DNA from: Mixophyes australis
Lineage: Eukaryota; Chordata; Amphibia; Anura; Limnodynastidae
Direction of reading: 5' to 3'
Length of the DNA stretch: 64,000 nt
Assembly (NCBI GenBank): GCA_036250195.1
Contig: JAVHZZ010000001.1
Coordinates: forward strand, 394,378,283 to 394,442,282
Under the pieces are notes generated by a model. It did no database searches and was not told the DNA's origin. It saw only the letters and a list, made by a program, of their open reading frames with translations. Position 1 is the first letter of the stretch; every line of letters begins with the position of its first letter. Both the position numbers and the translations under genes were made by a program. This document shows positions 44,891 to 56,463 of this stretch, one piece after another.

Positions 44891-45629
44891 TAAAATAATA
44901 CTTTAAATAATTTTATTTTAAAATACTTTAAATATTTTTAAGGCAACATCACAGTCTGCGGTAGTGTTTCAGTCTGCAGCAGCATACATTCATACAGTGC
45001 CTATGCCACCAGAGCCAATACTTATAAGCACCTAGCTGACAAGTATTTATCAAGGACTTTTGGTAAAATGGCACAAAGACTAATATGTAGGAAAAGGATT
45101 TGCAAGGACCTTGGGGTTTGGAGTTTGTCTGGGCAGGTTCTGCTGCATTGACTGTAAATTTTTTTCTCTTGAGAAAGAAGGAATAATATCTGATTAAATG
45201 TTCAGCTTATTCCAAATAAAGTTGACCTATCCTTTTCATCGGTACATCTGATGCTTGCTAATGACTGCACTCCGCTACCAGTCATATGAGACGAAAGAAA
45301 TTCTACGACAGTCATTTGAAACAAGAAACTAAACACTTTGACGGCAATCATTATCAACCTCATCTAGTTGGTGCTTTTTTTTTTCTTTTCTTCACCACAC
45401 TAGCATTTTTGCACTATTATCCTGGCTTCTATTTTCCCAGATTGATACCCAGCAATATAAGTTGACCTCAAATCACAATGTGTTATTTGGTACTTAATAC
45501 ACTTTATATACATATTACATAGGTGGTTATGGAAACCTTTAGTACTATTTATCAAGTGTAATTCCTACAAATGTTCACTTTTTTCTATCATATCTTTACC
45601 CAAAATGTTACTGTAAATCAGGGTAGTAA

Positions 45630-45775
45630 CTAGGGCTGTGCAAGAGGGCAGCCACCCAGGGTGCAAATATGAAGGGGCGGGTAGAGAATTTTTTTAGGGA
45701 AGTTATACTGTAAGCTCCGAAGAGGCAGGGACTGATGTGGTGGCACTAAATAAATGATGATGAATGAACAAACAA
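45630..45775 (+). repeat. Interspersed repeat tail (GTAAGCTCC...GGGACTGATGTG...AATAAATGATGATG)
   Basis: TACTGTAAGCTCCGAAGAGG, CAGGGACTGATGTGG and ACTAAATAAATGATGATG match the reverse complement of the tail region at 47800-47905. Directly upstream, GTAACTAGGGCTGTGCAAGA looks like part of another, unclassified repeat. Confidence 0.55.
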
Positions 45776-46194
45776 ATTGAGATGCACATGTAATCCAGAT
45801 ATGTCTAAAGCACATCAATATACGCATTGTATCAATGATGTTCATTGATACATCTTATGAATTAAACTGATGAGGTCTATACACATAGAGCTGCTTTTTC
45901 ACACTGTAACCGATCAGAGTGAAGACATTCTTAATTGGTTAATTGCATATACACCCTTGGTGTTTCACTTGCTTTGTGGGTCTGCAAGAAGCAAGTGGTT
46001 TTTAATTTTTAACCATTGGATTGACCTAAAGCAAAGAAGAAAAGAAGATAGAGGATGGAAATGTAAAAGGAATAAGAAAGGAGGACATTCCTTACAATTT
46101 AAGAACATAATATTGGAGAACGAGGAATTAGAGGAATGCTTATTTAAATTACATTTTTTTCAATACAGTATGTATTTGTGTGTATTTTGTTTAT

Positions 46195-46540
46195 AGTTCT
46201 ACAAGTGCCAGCATACTCAATCAGCTTATGGCTGCCAGCGCTTGCTGGGACTAGTAGTGTCACATATTAAAATGCAGCCAGGGATGTTGGGACAAGCCCC
46301 AGTTCTATCAGCGTAGGGCTGCATTTTCCAAGTGAGGGGCACATTCTGGCCAGGGTTGTGTCCTACTATAACAGGGGTATCTCACGCTGCCGGTTTCTCT
46401 GTTACTGTGTGACCACCACTGTCAAAGGCTGGTGCTAGTTTTATGGGAGGACCCCATGCTGTTTATCCCCATACATTAATGGTAACCAGCCCAGGTTATG
46501 TGTGCAGGTGCCTGGTTCACTTTCAGGGGAAAGGGCACAC
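46195..46540 (+). repeat. GC-rich interspersed repeat, diverged copy (family X)
   Basis: TTCTACAAGTGCCAGCATAC, TGCTGGGACTAGTAGTG, CTATAACAGGGG and GGAGGACCCCATGCTG parallel, in order, the segments of the complete element at 58836-60578 between about 59680 and 60160. Confidence 0.55.
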
Positions 46541-47798
46541 ATTTTTGTAAAAAGTTATTTCTTTTCTTTTTTTAACATTGCAAATATCCATAGTGATGAT
46601 CATCGCCAGCAACGCAGATCTTTGCACCAGGTGTCAAGGAACCACAAGATATACGTCTGGTAACAGGTATATCAGGAGAAGCATGCTTTTAATTCAGTTG
46701 CACTTGCATGCTCCTGTTCCCCCACTCCAGATGTACGGATCCTCAAGTGCAATATATGTTAAACTGCATTCCGTGTTGTTTAAATGTGATTATGTCCAAA
46801 ACTATAGGAGCACCATGCTTGGTATGTACATTATTCTTAATAAATACAGTGGATTGGAAGTTTTGCACTTTTACAAAATACTACTACTAATGAGATAATA
46901 TGATTCATAGTTTATTATTTCATTTTAAAGATAGATTGAAAGAAAATTAGAAATTGGATGCAGTAACCTATTTTAATTTTCAGCTCCGCCCACTTTTGGG
47001 TTTTCAAGCCAGAAATTGTATTTCTAATTTTAGTGATAGAATTGTCAATATTAAGAAAAATTAAATGGTTTTCAAATTAGTACTGTAATATTATGATGTG
47101 CAACCAGAATGCAAAGTACTGATAAATAATTTAAAAATGTTTTATGTAATTTTGCTTTTAAAGTATGATTTTATTAGTGCAAATGGCTTGCAAAAACAAC
47201 ATACTGTATTACCATAATAACACACATAAAATAATTATTCCCATTTTAGCTTGCTTTTAAATCATGAATTTCTGAGGTATACTTAAATGGAATACATTTC
47301 AATTTAATAAATATCCAAAGTTTATTGTTGTGAAAGCATCTACTTGACTTTATTCACAACACAAATCTGATATTAAACAAAGTTTATCCACATTTTTATT
47401 ACTTTTTGTATCTTTATTGTTCCTATTTCGAAATGTATTCCAATTAAATTCATAAGTGACAGCTAATTATTGAAATGTTTTTGGAAAACAATTACATAAT
47501 TTAATGCTCTATGTTTAGGTGCATTTTGTATGGTGTCTGCCAAAACTAGGAAAAAACAGTTTAATATTGCTTGTTATTCAACAAAATTAAGACACTTTAT
47601 GAAACTTGAAGACAAAAGTTTATTTCACTTATATAAGATCTTGCATCCATCTAGCCTTCAATTTTTTATAAAGTATTGTAATAATAATACAATACAATAT
47701 AATAATTGTAATAATATAGATTTTATAATATTTGTTGTGATTGTTGTGATTAGTAGCCCAACTCTGCAGGTGCTGGGTGTATCTGACTATAGAAGGAG
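46541..47798. other. AT-rich non-coding sequence
   Basis: No gene recognised. 46930-47500 is unique-looking and rich in ATTA/TAAT words, compatible with a conserved non-coding element. A short AATA microsatellite-like region lies near 47680-47720. Confidence 0.3.
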
Positions 47799-48085
47799 TC
47801 ATCATCATCACCATTTATTTATATAGCGCCACTAATTCCGTAGCCCTGTGCAGAGAACTCACTCACATCAGTCCCTGACCCATTGGGGCTTACAGTATAA
47901 ATTCCCTAACACACACACTCACACACACACACACAGACAGACAGACATACAGACTAGGGTCAATTTGTTAGCAGCCAATTAACCTACCAGTAGGTTTTGG
48001 GAGTGTTGGAGGAAACCAGAGCACCCGGAAGATACCCACGCAAACATGGGGAGAACATACAAACTCCTCACAGATGGAGTCTCTG
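47799..48085 (-). repeat. Interspersed repeat with GCGCTATATAAATAA-type tail (best copy)
   Basis: Reads CATCATCACCATTTATTTAT, ATAGCGCCACTAATTCCG, CAGTCCCTGACCCATTGGGG, a CA microsatellite, CTAGGGTCAATTTGTTAGCA, GGAGGAAACCAGAGCACC and CATGGGGAGAACATACAAAC. This is the longest copy in the window and is typical of vertebrate SINE or LINE 3'-end families ending in an ATG microsatellite. Confidence 0.75.
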
Positions 48086-49301
48086 TATTGGATAAGAGCT
48101 GATCACATGACGCTAATATTCAATCATGGGATGCACCCTTCAGAAAGGTACACTGCTGCCGACTGCCATGGGGAATTGCAATAAATATTGTAATGTTGGC
48201 AGGGTTTCTATCCCCTTTGAATAATGAATCAGTGATGTCTGTAAAAACTGTGTATACTCCACTCTAGTCTTCTAACCTCTGGTCTTTATATGTTAATGTT
48301 AGGAGCCAGGAGAGGATTGCGTTAGCAGAACAAGAATTTAGGGTTATCCCAACTGCTAGACTTAGGCTATCTCGCATAAGCATCTTTTGGTTTTGCATTT
48401 TGATACCAGTAAGGATATTCATTCTGGTGACTACTAACTAAGAGTGGTGAAAGCACATAGTAGTCTCAATGATCCATAAATCAAGGCCGTTGGGAGCTTA
48501 TTTTCTTGGTAGGCCACCCTTGCTGATAAGGCTGAAGGTGAGAAGTGAAGCTAAGAGTAGTCCAAAACATAGGGGGGCTCTATAGGTGTGGTGAAACCAA
48601 CCGCCCAATGGGATGGCACTTCCAAATTAGTGCTCAGTCCCCCAGAGCGGGGGTTGGGTCCAGGGCCAAAAACCCTTCCCCATAAAAATGCATAAGTTAT
48701 GAAACCAAGGAACAAAAAAAGCCAGATTGATGTAATGGGAAAAAATCATGGCAAGGGAATGGCAAATGTAATTTGAAAATGGATATGTATATAGCAACAT
48801 GGAATATAGAAACCAGGAGCTATACAGAGGTTAAAGGATAAGGTGTGTGTTAGGTATACACAAGAATAATGAGGTTGTCTTGTAGTGAAATAGGTTATGG
48901 ATTTTTTTGCAGAATCAGAGCAAACAGGAAAAGTATAAACAGTGAAGTAATGCAGGAATGAATAATTTCCACAATGAATGCAGAAGTTATACAGACTTTT
49001 GTTGCACTGAAATAAATAATATATCTTGAAATTATACTTAACAGATTATAAAGTCCAGTAATCCAGTAAATTATACACTATTTGGCAGGGCAAAAAAATG
49101 TGGAATGTCTTTTGCAACAAGACTGGTGCAAGACTGGATTCAAAGTTGAAGTATATGTGAATAGCTTGTAGATAAGAGACATAAGCCAGGAGACAAACAG
49201 AAATAGACTTCAATGATGCTGCACATCTGGCTACTTCTGTGGCTCATTGTTTACTGACAGCTCACGTCCTGGCTTTTGTCATGACGACCAGATCGTCACC
49301 A
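48086..49301. other. Non-coding sequence, nothing recognised
   Basis: No domain-bearing frame or repeat terminus. Confidence 0.35.
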
Positions 49302-49322
49302 CCCCCCCCCCCCCCCCCCCCC
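49302..49322 (+). repeat. Poly(C) tract, 21 bases
   Basis: An uninterrupted run of 21 C. Confidence 0.9.
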
Positions 49323-50257
49323 TGGCCAGCCGTCAGCTAGGCAATGGGCAGGCCTCTGTATGAATTACCGCCGCACTTGGGGACAGCTGGACATGTGCAC
49401 AATAATCAGTATTAAATATCAGCCTGATGTGGCTTATCACTCTCCTGGCATTCCTGTTCCTGATTGGTGCATTGGTGTATTTATGCAGATCTGTATGATG
49501 CAGTCCAAACATCAGAATGCAAATAATGTACAACCAGGAACTGACAAGGTCAGAAAAAAAACTTGAACAAGATGCATGAGCCAAGAAGCATGCATGTCAA
49601 ATGCTATCTAACTCTATCAAAATATCACTGGTAAGTGTCTTTAGTGGAAAGACACACCTGCACTGCGGCTCAGACTTGATTGAAGGCAAGATGCAGGGAA
49701 AAACCAGCAAAACCCTAACAATGGGAAAATACAAAGTGGCTGTGTCAGCAATTCAATTACATGGAGAAGTGGAATTTTAATTGACTTTTTACAGTTGTGG
49801 CGATAGGGGATTGAGTGGCACAGATTTTCTGGTATAAAATAGAGATAAATTACTTGTGTTAAACTTAAAACCAGTAAATGAAAGAGTGTGTATTCTTATG
49901 ATGAAGGCCTGCTTCTTCAATATAACATTTGTATGTATTTGTATGTATTGTATGTCCCAACATAGGGGGCTGAAGAAACGGAGGACAACTATTATGTTCT
50001 CTAGAGCAAGAAATATGAAGCATCACAAAACAAGATGTTGAAGTGATCTTGGGGGACCTTAATGCCACGGTAGGAAGGAAAGTATCTATTAAGGAAACCA
50101 AGAAGAAAGTCTCCATGAATTGTCTAATGTAATGAGGCCGATTGATTTTGTAATGAGAAATCAGATGATCATAAGAAGCACATGACGCCACAGGAATTAT
50201 ATTAGGAAAATTACTTGGTACTCCCCTGATGCTGTTACTAAAAGACAAAGAGATCAT

Positions 50258-50575
50258 GGGCCTGATTCAGGACAGTGTGGCAAAACATGAGTAGGTTTTC
50301 CACTAACAAAACCATGTTGCAATGTAAGGGGTACAAATTATTTTTTCATTTTGCACATAAGTTAAATACTGGCTGATTTTTCATGGAGCACACAAATACT
50401 TGCTAGCTTTTTTTTTTTTAACCATGAATTTGAAGTTGATCTAGGACATGCCCTACCCCAAATATAAGTCTGCCATCACATTTTAAATTTACATCCCTCT
50501 CCAATGCAACATGGTTTTGCCCAGGTGCAAAGTTGCTCATTTGTTTTGCATTACTTTCCTAAATTAATCAGGCGC
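50258..50575. mobile_element. MITE related to 14810-15142, nested in the LINE
   Basis: Left end GGGCCTGATTCAGG and right end AATTAATCAGGCGC, with CAT on both sides as a 3-bp duplication. Internal CCAATGCAACATGGTTTTGC matches the 14810 copy. It interrupts the LINE endonuclease domain and is therefore younger than the LINE. Confidence 0.75.
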
Positions 50576-50691
50576 CATGTGTTTATAGATTGCAAGCATA
50601 TATCAGATGTAATGCAAATAGACAGCTGCAGGGATGCAGGAGGAGAATTGGACCATTTCCTTGGAAGGTGCGTACTAACAGCGAATAGCCT

Positions 50692-51089
50692 TTTATATAT
50701 ATATATCACCCCCACTCTTCTAATCCATACCACGCTATTTGTGTCTCCCTCTTTCCTTTTAAATGTTAGCTCTCATGAGCAGGGTCCTCTTTGTGTTCTC
50801 CTTTTACTATTCCATCACCCTCTGTACCTCTTGGCCTGCTTCACTAGCCCCGTTTTCTTAAGCTCAGGCCTACTTCATGCAGGTCACTACCAACACTCTC
50901 ACTCACTGTCCCATAAATAATTTGCTCTGCATTAACGTCTTATCTGTATTTTTGTTTATTCATAATGTCTGGTCTCTGTATTTTGTTCTTCACGTAATGT
51001 ACTATGGATCACTGCCTTCTGTAGAAGTCATGCACGGCACTGCAGACCTTTTGTGGCGCCTTATAAATAAAAGATAATAATGATAATAA
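50692..51089 (+). repeat. Interspersed repeat with TGGCGCCTTATAAATAAAAG tail, nested in the LINE
   Basis: Contains GTTAGCTCTCATGAGCAGGG, TCCTCTTTGTG and GGCGCCTTATAAATAAAAGA, followed by an ATAATGATAATAAT tail. It has the same structure as the repeat at 10560-11078. It separates the endonuclease from the linker region of the LINE. Confidence 0.65.
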
Positions 51090-52919
51090 TATAGTTGCTA
51101 AGAGAAAGAAGGTGCCTAGATATAATGAATTAAAACCTAAGAAGGTTTTAATTCAAGAAGAACTAGACAGCTGTATGAAAAGGAAATTCACCAGATCTGG
51201 GCTGCAGAGAAAGCAGCTGATAAAACTCTAAGCTTACGAAAGAGACAGGAGATGATTTTATGACGAATTTAGAATGAAAATGCATAAGAGAAATGAATCC
51301 AGAAGACAAATGCTGCAAAGAAATACTAAAGCCACAACAGATGAATATGAACAGAAAGGAAGAGATGCCAATAAAGAATGCAGAAGAAATAAAAAGGAAT
51401 ATGAGCAGCATTGGATTGCAGAGCTTGAAGATATGAAGCAGGGCTTCCACGCAGCACCTTCTGCAAGGATAAAGAGGGTAACCTTATAGGTGTATAGATG
51501 CATATTCAAAATAGATGGTTAGATATTTTTTTTACAAATTATTACAGGAGGTTAAATCTGAAGAAATAGTAGTAGAAGGAATAGATGAAGAGGACGGAGT
51601 AATGAATATGCAAGGAACAAACTTAGAAGAAAGGAAGCCCTACACTAGAGGAAGTTAAAATTGCAACTAAGAGACTTAAAAATAACAAAGCCTATGAAAG
51701 ACAGTGTTACAGTAGAAATGATAAAATACAGAGGAGAACAACTGGTGGCACATATCCATCAACTTATATCTGACATTTGGGAAACTGAAGAAATGCCAGA
51801 ACAATGGGGCACTGTGTTTCTGTGCCCAATACATAAAAAGAATAATCAACCAAAGTGTGAGAATTATTGTGGCATAGCTTTACTCAGTGTAGTTTATAAG
51901 ATACTACCTAAGCTATAAGACAGACTCCACATGCAGAACATATTTTGGGGGATTATCAATGTGGCTTCCAGGTTAATAGGTCTACCACAGATTTGACAAA
52001 GTGAAGAGGGAGAAATTACACTGTGCTTTGAATGAGCTAGGAGTACTAGCAAAGCTAGTCCAAATTACACTCCATAAGATCATACGCAAGGTGAAAGTAG
52101 AGGGAGAACTATCACAGGGGTTTGAAGTTAACCAATGATTGAGGCAAGGTGAAGTTCTCTCAACTTTTTTTGATTAATATTATCCTGGAAATAGGAAAAA
52201 AGAAAATGAAAGAAACCCCGGAGGAAGATTGTTTAACACTAATCCTGTATATGCTGATGACATCAATATGCTGTCTTGTCGACTGCAAGATCTTGATAAA
52301 GGACTAACATGGCTTGAAAGACTTGCAAAGAGGATGGGACTAAAATTGAATCACTCCAAACCCCAATATATGCATTCATCTAGGAGAAGACATATGAATG
52401 GTGTCAAAGTTTTAAGCATCTTGGATCAGTTATTACAAAGATAATATGATATAATTAGAGATCAAGACTAGAATAGTAACTGGTAAAATGAGCTAACTAG
52501 TTCTGCAGAAAGTCTTTAAGACATGTAGCCTTAGTAGACACTTGAAACATATCATTTACCATACTGTGGTGAATTCAGTAGTGACCTATGGTTCAGAAGC
52601 CTGAACAATGACCACCTATGATGAAGAGCTCCTGAGGCGGTGGGAGAGGAAGGAATTAAATGTAATTTTCAGTGGTATACATTGTCTTGGGTTCAGAGTC
52701 AGGATGGGCCTCGAAGTCTGCTCAGGTGGATACTACCCCTAGAGAGGTGCGAAGTCTAACAGAAGAGAGGTTTTCACAAGGGATCCCCACAAGGGGTTAT
52801 GGAATTAGTGGCTGGCTAACCACAGGTCGCGGTCAGGGTTGGACCCCGACCCTGATCGCTCCCCTCTTCGTTGGTAGGGGAAGCGGACACTTTAAAAAAC
52901 AAATCAAAAATAACCCATA

Positions 52920-53100
52920 CTCATGTGATCGCGGCGCCGGCTCCCCTCCTCCCTGCTCTGTTCACACTGAATGTCGGGCGTGACATCATCACGCCCAACA
53001 ATCAGTGAAGAGAGGCACAGAGAGGAGTCGCAAGAAGAAAGAAGATAAAAGAAGAGAAGAAAAGAGAAGAAAGAAGCCGACCGAAAAGGTAAGTGAAGGA
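52920..53100 (+). promoter_or_regulatory. CpG-rich promoter-like block with downstream splice donor
   Basis: GATCGCGGCGCCGGCTCCCC is followed by GCGTGACATCATCACGCC, which contains a CRE-like TGACATCA. A purine-rich stretch then ends in AAAAGGTAAGTG near 53080-53092, a consensus 5' splice donor. A pyrimidine-rich acceptor (TTTTTTCCAAATAGG) lies at about 53648-53663. The arrangement looks like a promoter, first exon and intron, perhaps of an unrecognised repeat. No coding sequence was identified. Confidence 0.35.
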
Positions 53101-53127
53101 ACGGAAGCAAGGGGGGGGGGGGGCAAA

Positions 53128-53580
53128 GACAGCATAGGCAGCATAGCAGAGTGTGAAGGGGGATCAAAGTTAGCATGGCAGAGTGTGAAGAGGGGCAAAG
53201 GCAGCATGGCAGATAGTGAAGGGGAGCCTAGGCAGCATGGCAGAATATGAAGGGGGGCCAAAGCAGCATGGCAGAGAGTGAAGGGGGAGCAAAGGCAGCA
53301 TGGCAGAGTGTGAAGGGGGAGCAAAGGCAGCATGGCACAGTGTGAAGGGGGGCCAAAGCAGCATGGCAGGGAGTGAAGGGGAGCAAAGGCAGCAAGGAAG
53401 AGTGTGAAGGGGGAGCAAAGGTAAAATGGCAGAGTGTGAAGGGGGGCCAAAGCAGCATGGCAGAGTGTGAGGGGGGGACCAAAGCAGCATGGCAGAGTTT
53501 GAATGGGGGCCAAAACAGCATGGCAGAGTGTGAATGGGGCCCAAAGCAGCATGGCAAAGTGTGAAGGGGGGCCAAAGGAC
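53128..53580 (+). repeat. 32-bp minisatellite, about 14 units
   Basis: Unit GGCAGCATGGCAGAGTGTGA plus AGGGGG(A/C)(G/C)CAAA. Starts at 53294 and 53326 are 32 bp apart, and units vary by a few bases in the G run. It generates the long proline/leucine/cysteine-rich minus-strand frames at 52989-53575, which are not genes. Confidence 0.9.
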
Positions 53581-53589
53581 TAAGTATTA

Positions 53590-54080
53590 ATCGTGAGTCC
53601 TATTGATTTAACGCCGGGGCTGGTTGGAATTTTCTAAATGCACCAATTCTTTTTTCCAAATAGGGCCCCAAACATTCCAGGATCCAGACAAGCCACAACT
53701 AAAGAAACCAGCAGCCATAGGTGGTGAAAATGACAAGAACAGGTAGTACAGCCTGCCAAATGTTCTGATTCTAGTGTGACAATTCCGATTTTTGGTGACT
53801 GCTCTGCCCAATCTAAGGGGCAGGTCAAGACTGTGTACTCTTTATATCCACACTGCATTCTTTATATACTACACTATGGTGCTAGCTGTCCTTCGTGGAC
53901 TGACCACTCCCCCTCTAGTGTCTGGTCTCGCCTCTATGATGGCTGGCCACACCCCCTCTGGTGGGCCCCTAGCATTGCAGTCCCCCGGTGGGCCCTTCAT
54001 GGCCCAGTCCAACACTGGTTGCGGTCCTCTAGGGGGCGATGATTAAATGGATGGACAGGAGATAAAGGTGGTAATGCGGA
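53590..54080. repeat. Unclassified interspersed repeat-like sequence
   Basis: GGGCCCCAAACATTCCAGGA, CACCCCCTCTGGTGGGCCCC and CCCGGTGGGCCCTTCATGGC look repeat-derived (palindromic GGTGGGCCC words occur twice). The reading frames are weak and no domain was identified. Confidence 0.35.
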
Positions 54081-54088
54081 TATGTCAG

Positions 54089-54345
54089 ATACAGGTATAT
54101 ACAGGAGAGAAATAGGCTTCAGAATGATGAAGCACTGAGGTCCTGATGACCTGGAAGCACTGGAGCAGGATCAGAGGTGATGTGCAACAATCTGCAGAGT
54201 GGCAACAATGTCTTTACTACTGCGGAGGTGATACAGAAGTATATAGGAGAGCAACAGGCCGCTGGATGGTGAAGTGCTGAGGTCCTGATAAGCTGGATGC
54301 GCTGGAGCAGGATCAAAGGTGATGCACAACGATCTGCAGCGTGGT
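54089..54345 (-). repeat. Two tandem units of about 140 bp in an LTR-like block
   Basis: GATACAGG...GAGGTCCTGATGACCTGG...CAACAATCTGCAGAGTGG is followed 140 bp later by GATACAGAAG...GAGGTCCTGATAAGCTGG...CAACGATCTGCAGCGTGG. The surrounding minus strand (to about 54520) has a CTATTTAAAAC promoter-like word near 54457, as in an LTR. No complete LTR ends were identified. Confidence 0.55.
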
Positions 54346-54523
54346 TGCTGAATCTAAGAATAACAAGGTGGAAGTAATAAACAGGAGCCAGAGGAGGAGA
54401 CGTCCTAGCAGGTAAGGAGACCTGAAGATCTGGCACCTTAGTAGAGAGGCAGGTGTTTTAAATAGATTAGGCTGACAGGCAATTAGCCAATCAAGTGAAT
54501 GCAGGAAGTTTTGAAAAGACCAG

Positions 54524-55185
54524 GGGGTAAATGTATCAAGGTTCATGGACATGGTTACAAGCATGGACATGTTGATCTACAATTATTTATAGATATGGTT
54601 ACAAGCATGGACATTTGGATCTATAAATCTTTATGGACATGGGTTTTAAAAACATTTTGATTAAAACTTGCTGACAAAAGAAGAAGAATTCAGATTGGTG
54701 AATATATTGGGGTTTATTATTTTAATTACATTTATGTGGTTAAAAAGAGGCTGTGTTATATTTTTATTGTTTTTTTTATTTTTAATAAAAGTATGTGGTT
54801 TTAATGAGGGTTTTTTAAACATTTTGTTTTGTGGAACTACAGGTCTCAGCCAGCCATGGATGTCAGGCCATGTTGGCAATTGTGGTTCTCCAAGTGCGAG
54901 CATGACCTGGCCTGCCATGGGTATTCTGTTGCTTGTCGTTATAGAAGCTTCAGCATGCCCACACTGTTTATGGCACCCTGGTATGGCTGGGACTTGTAGT
55001 TCCACAAAACAAAATGGCATCTTTTTTTTTAACATTATAATTGCCGATATTGCCCTACGCCCACTGCCCAGGGGTGCAGGAAGAACCCTGGTGCTTTCAG
55101 CACTAGGCTGGTTATTCCTAGAGGGGGGCCCACACATTTTTTTTTTGCGGACCTCACTCCCTAGTATCCAGCTAGTGCTGGTTAT
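54524..55185 (+). mobile_element. Harbinger-like element (family X), left part only
   Basis: Starts GGGGTAAATGTATCAAGG and includes GTGGAACTACAGGTCTCAGC, GCTGGGACTTGTAGTTCCAC and GAGGGGGGCCCACACA, matching in order the nested element at 58836-60578. It stops at CTGGTTAT, exactly where the mosaic hAT begins. The remainder is not found on the other side of that hAT. The open frame 54668-55201 is a by-product. Confidence 0.7.
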
Positions 55186-55474
55186 TAGAGATGCTCACTG
55201 ACCCCCATGAAGTGGTTTTGGCTTTGGATCTGGATTAGCTTTGTGTTTTGGTTTTGGTTTTGGCAACAACAACCTCGTGTGATTTGGTTTTGGTTTTGGA
55301 TCTGTATTTTTTAGAAAAATTGCTAAAATATGCTAAAATCACATAATTTTGCTCTTTTTTTGATCCTACATTATTTACCTCACTAACACTAATTTCAAGT
55401 CATTTGCAGTCAATTTTGACCTTCTCACAGGTCACAATATTATTTTAATACATTTTCAAACAAAGATTGCAGCA

Positions 55475-56408
55475 GTTCTTGCCAGTGATAAGAAAAAGGT
55501 CATTGTCACGCCTGGGCATAAGACAAAAAATCCACCTCTTATGTGTGCAATTATTTTTACACAAATCCTGACAACAGTTGTCTAGCCATTTGTAGCGTTT
55601 GTAAAGCCACAGTCAGTAGAGGTAGGGATCTTAACCATCTAGGATCCTCATCCATGTTACGGCATTTGAAGCGAGTTCATGGAAAGCTGTTGGGAAAATC
55701 AGAAACTTATGTTAAAAAAAACCCAACAAGCAGTCCCGCATCTTCTACCTCCCTTCTCTCATCTAGATCCCAGCACCTGCAATCTACACCCCCAACACCT
55801 TCATCATCAATATCCTCACAAGTGATGGGAGTTAGTCCTGCATCCAAGTTGCTAAGGCTAGATGACTCCTCCACTAACCATTATTCCTCTAAAGAATTAG
55901 TGAGCGTTAGTCCCGCTGATGCTGCTGCTGGGGGTGAATCTTCAACCCAGAAGAATACTACTAGTAGTTTACAACAATTGACTGTTAAACAATTCTTTGC
56001 TAGAGGAAGAAAGTAAGAAAGCTGTAACCCAGTCGCAAAGCGAATCACAGACTCCATGGGGACTATGCTAGTATTAGATCTGCGTAAAATATCCACTATT
56101 AATGCAGCTGGTGTCCCCGTTACCAAATTCCATCACGCCACAATTTCACTAGAAAAGCTATTCCTCACCTCTACCAGAAGGTTCGTAAAGATATAATTAT
56201 TGGGCTACAAAATTTCATTCTACCCACTGTACACTTAACCACAGATATAGGGGCAAACTAAAGATTATATAACTGTGACAGCCCACTGGATCGGTGGTTC
56301 ATCTTCACCAGCAGGAACAGCAGCAGCATGTACTCAAGTATGTCACATTTTTCTGAGGCAGGTTACTCTGTGTATCATCTGCTTCACTAAGAGGCATATT
56401 ATTGTTAT

Positions 56409-56463
<55 letters not shown>

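Larger units (their letters stand above)
49790..52690 (+). mobile_element. Non-LTR retrotransposon (LINE), decayed, with two nested insertions
   Basis: In order on the plus strand: KPVNERVCILMMKACFFNIT (about 49868) and LGDLNATVG (about 50048), the start of an apurinic-type endonuclease with its GDxNA motif; then ITWYSPDAVTK (about 50205), a TWxSPDG-type motif. A MITE (50258-50575) interrupts here. The domain resumes with ISDVMQIDSCRDAG. A tail repeat (about 50692-51089) interrupts next. A Lys/Arg/Glu-rich linker follows (51100-51480), then reverse transcriptase: PTLEEVKIATKRLKNNKA (about 51640), MPEQWGTVFLCPIHKK and CENYCGIALLSVVYKIL (51790-51905), and YADDINML (about 52250) with the catalytic YADD. 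The C-terminus (LLRRWERKELNVIF) ends near 52670. Many stops are present. The clade is not resolved. Confidence 0.85.

Noticed and set aside
52989..53575. Long minus-strand frames rich in HTLPCC and LCHAAL repeats
   Set aside because: They are translations of the 32-bp minisatellite; three overlapping frames are open at once.
54668..55201. 177-codon plus-strand frame and 158-codon minus-strand frame
   Set aside because: Both lie in the truncated family X element and run into the hAT end; no domain.
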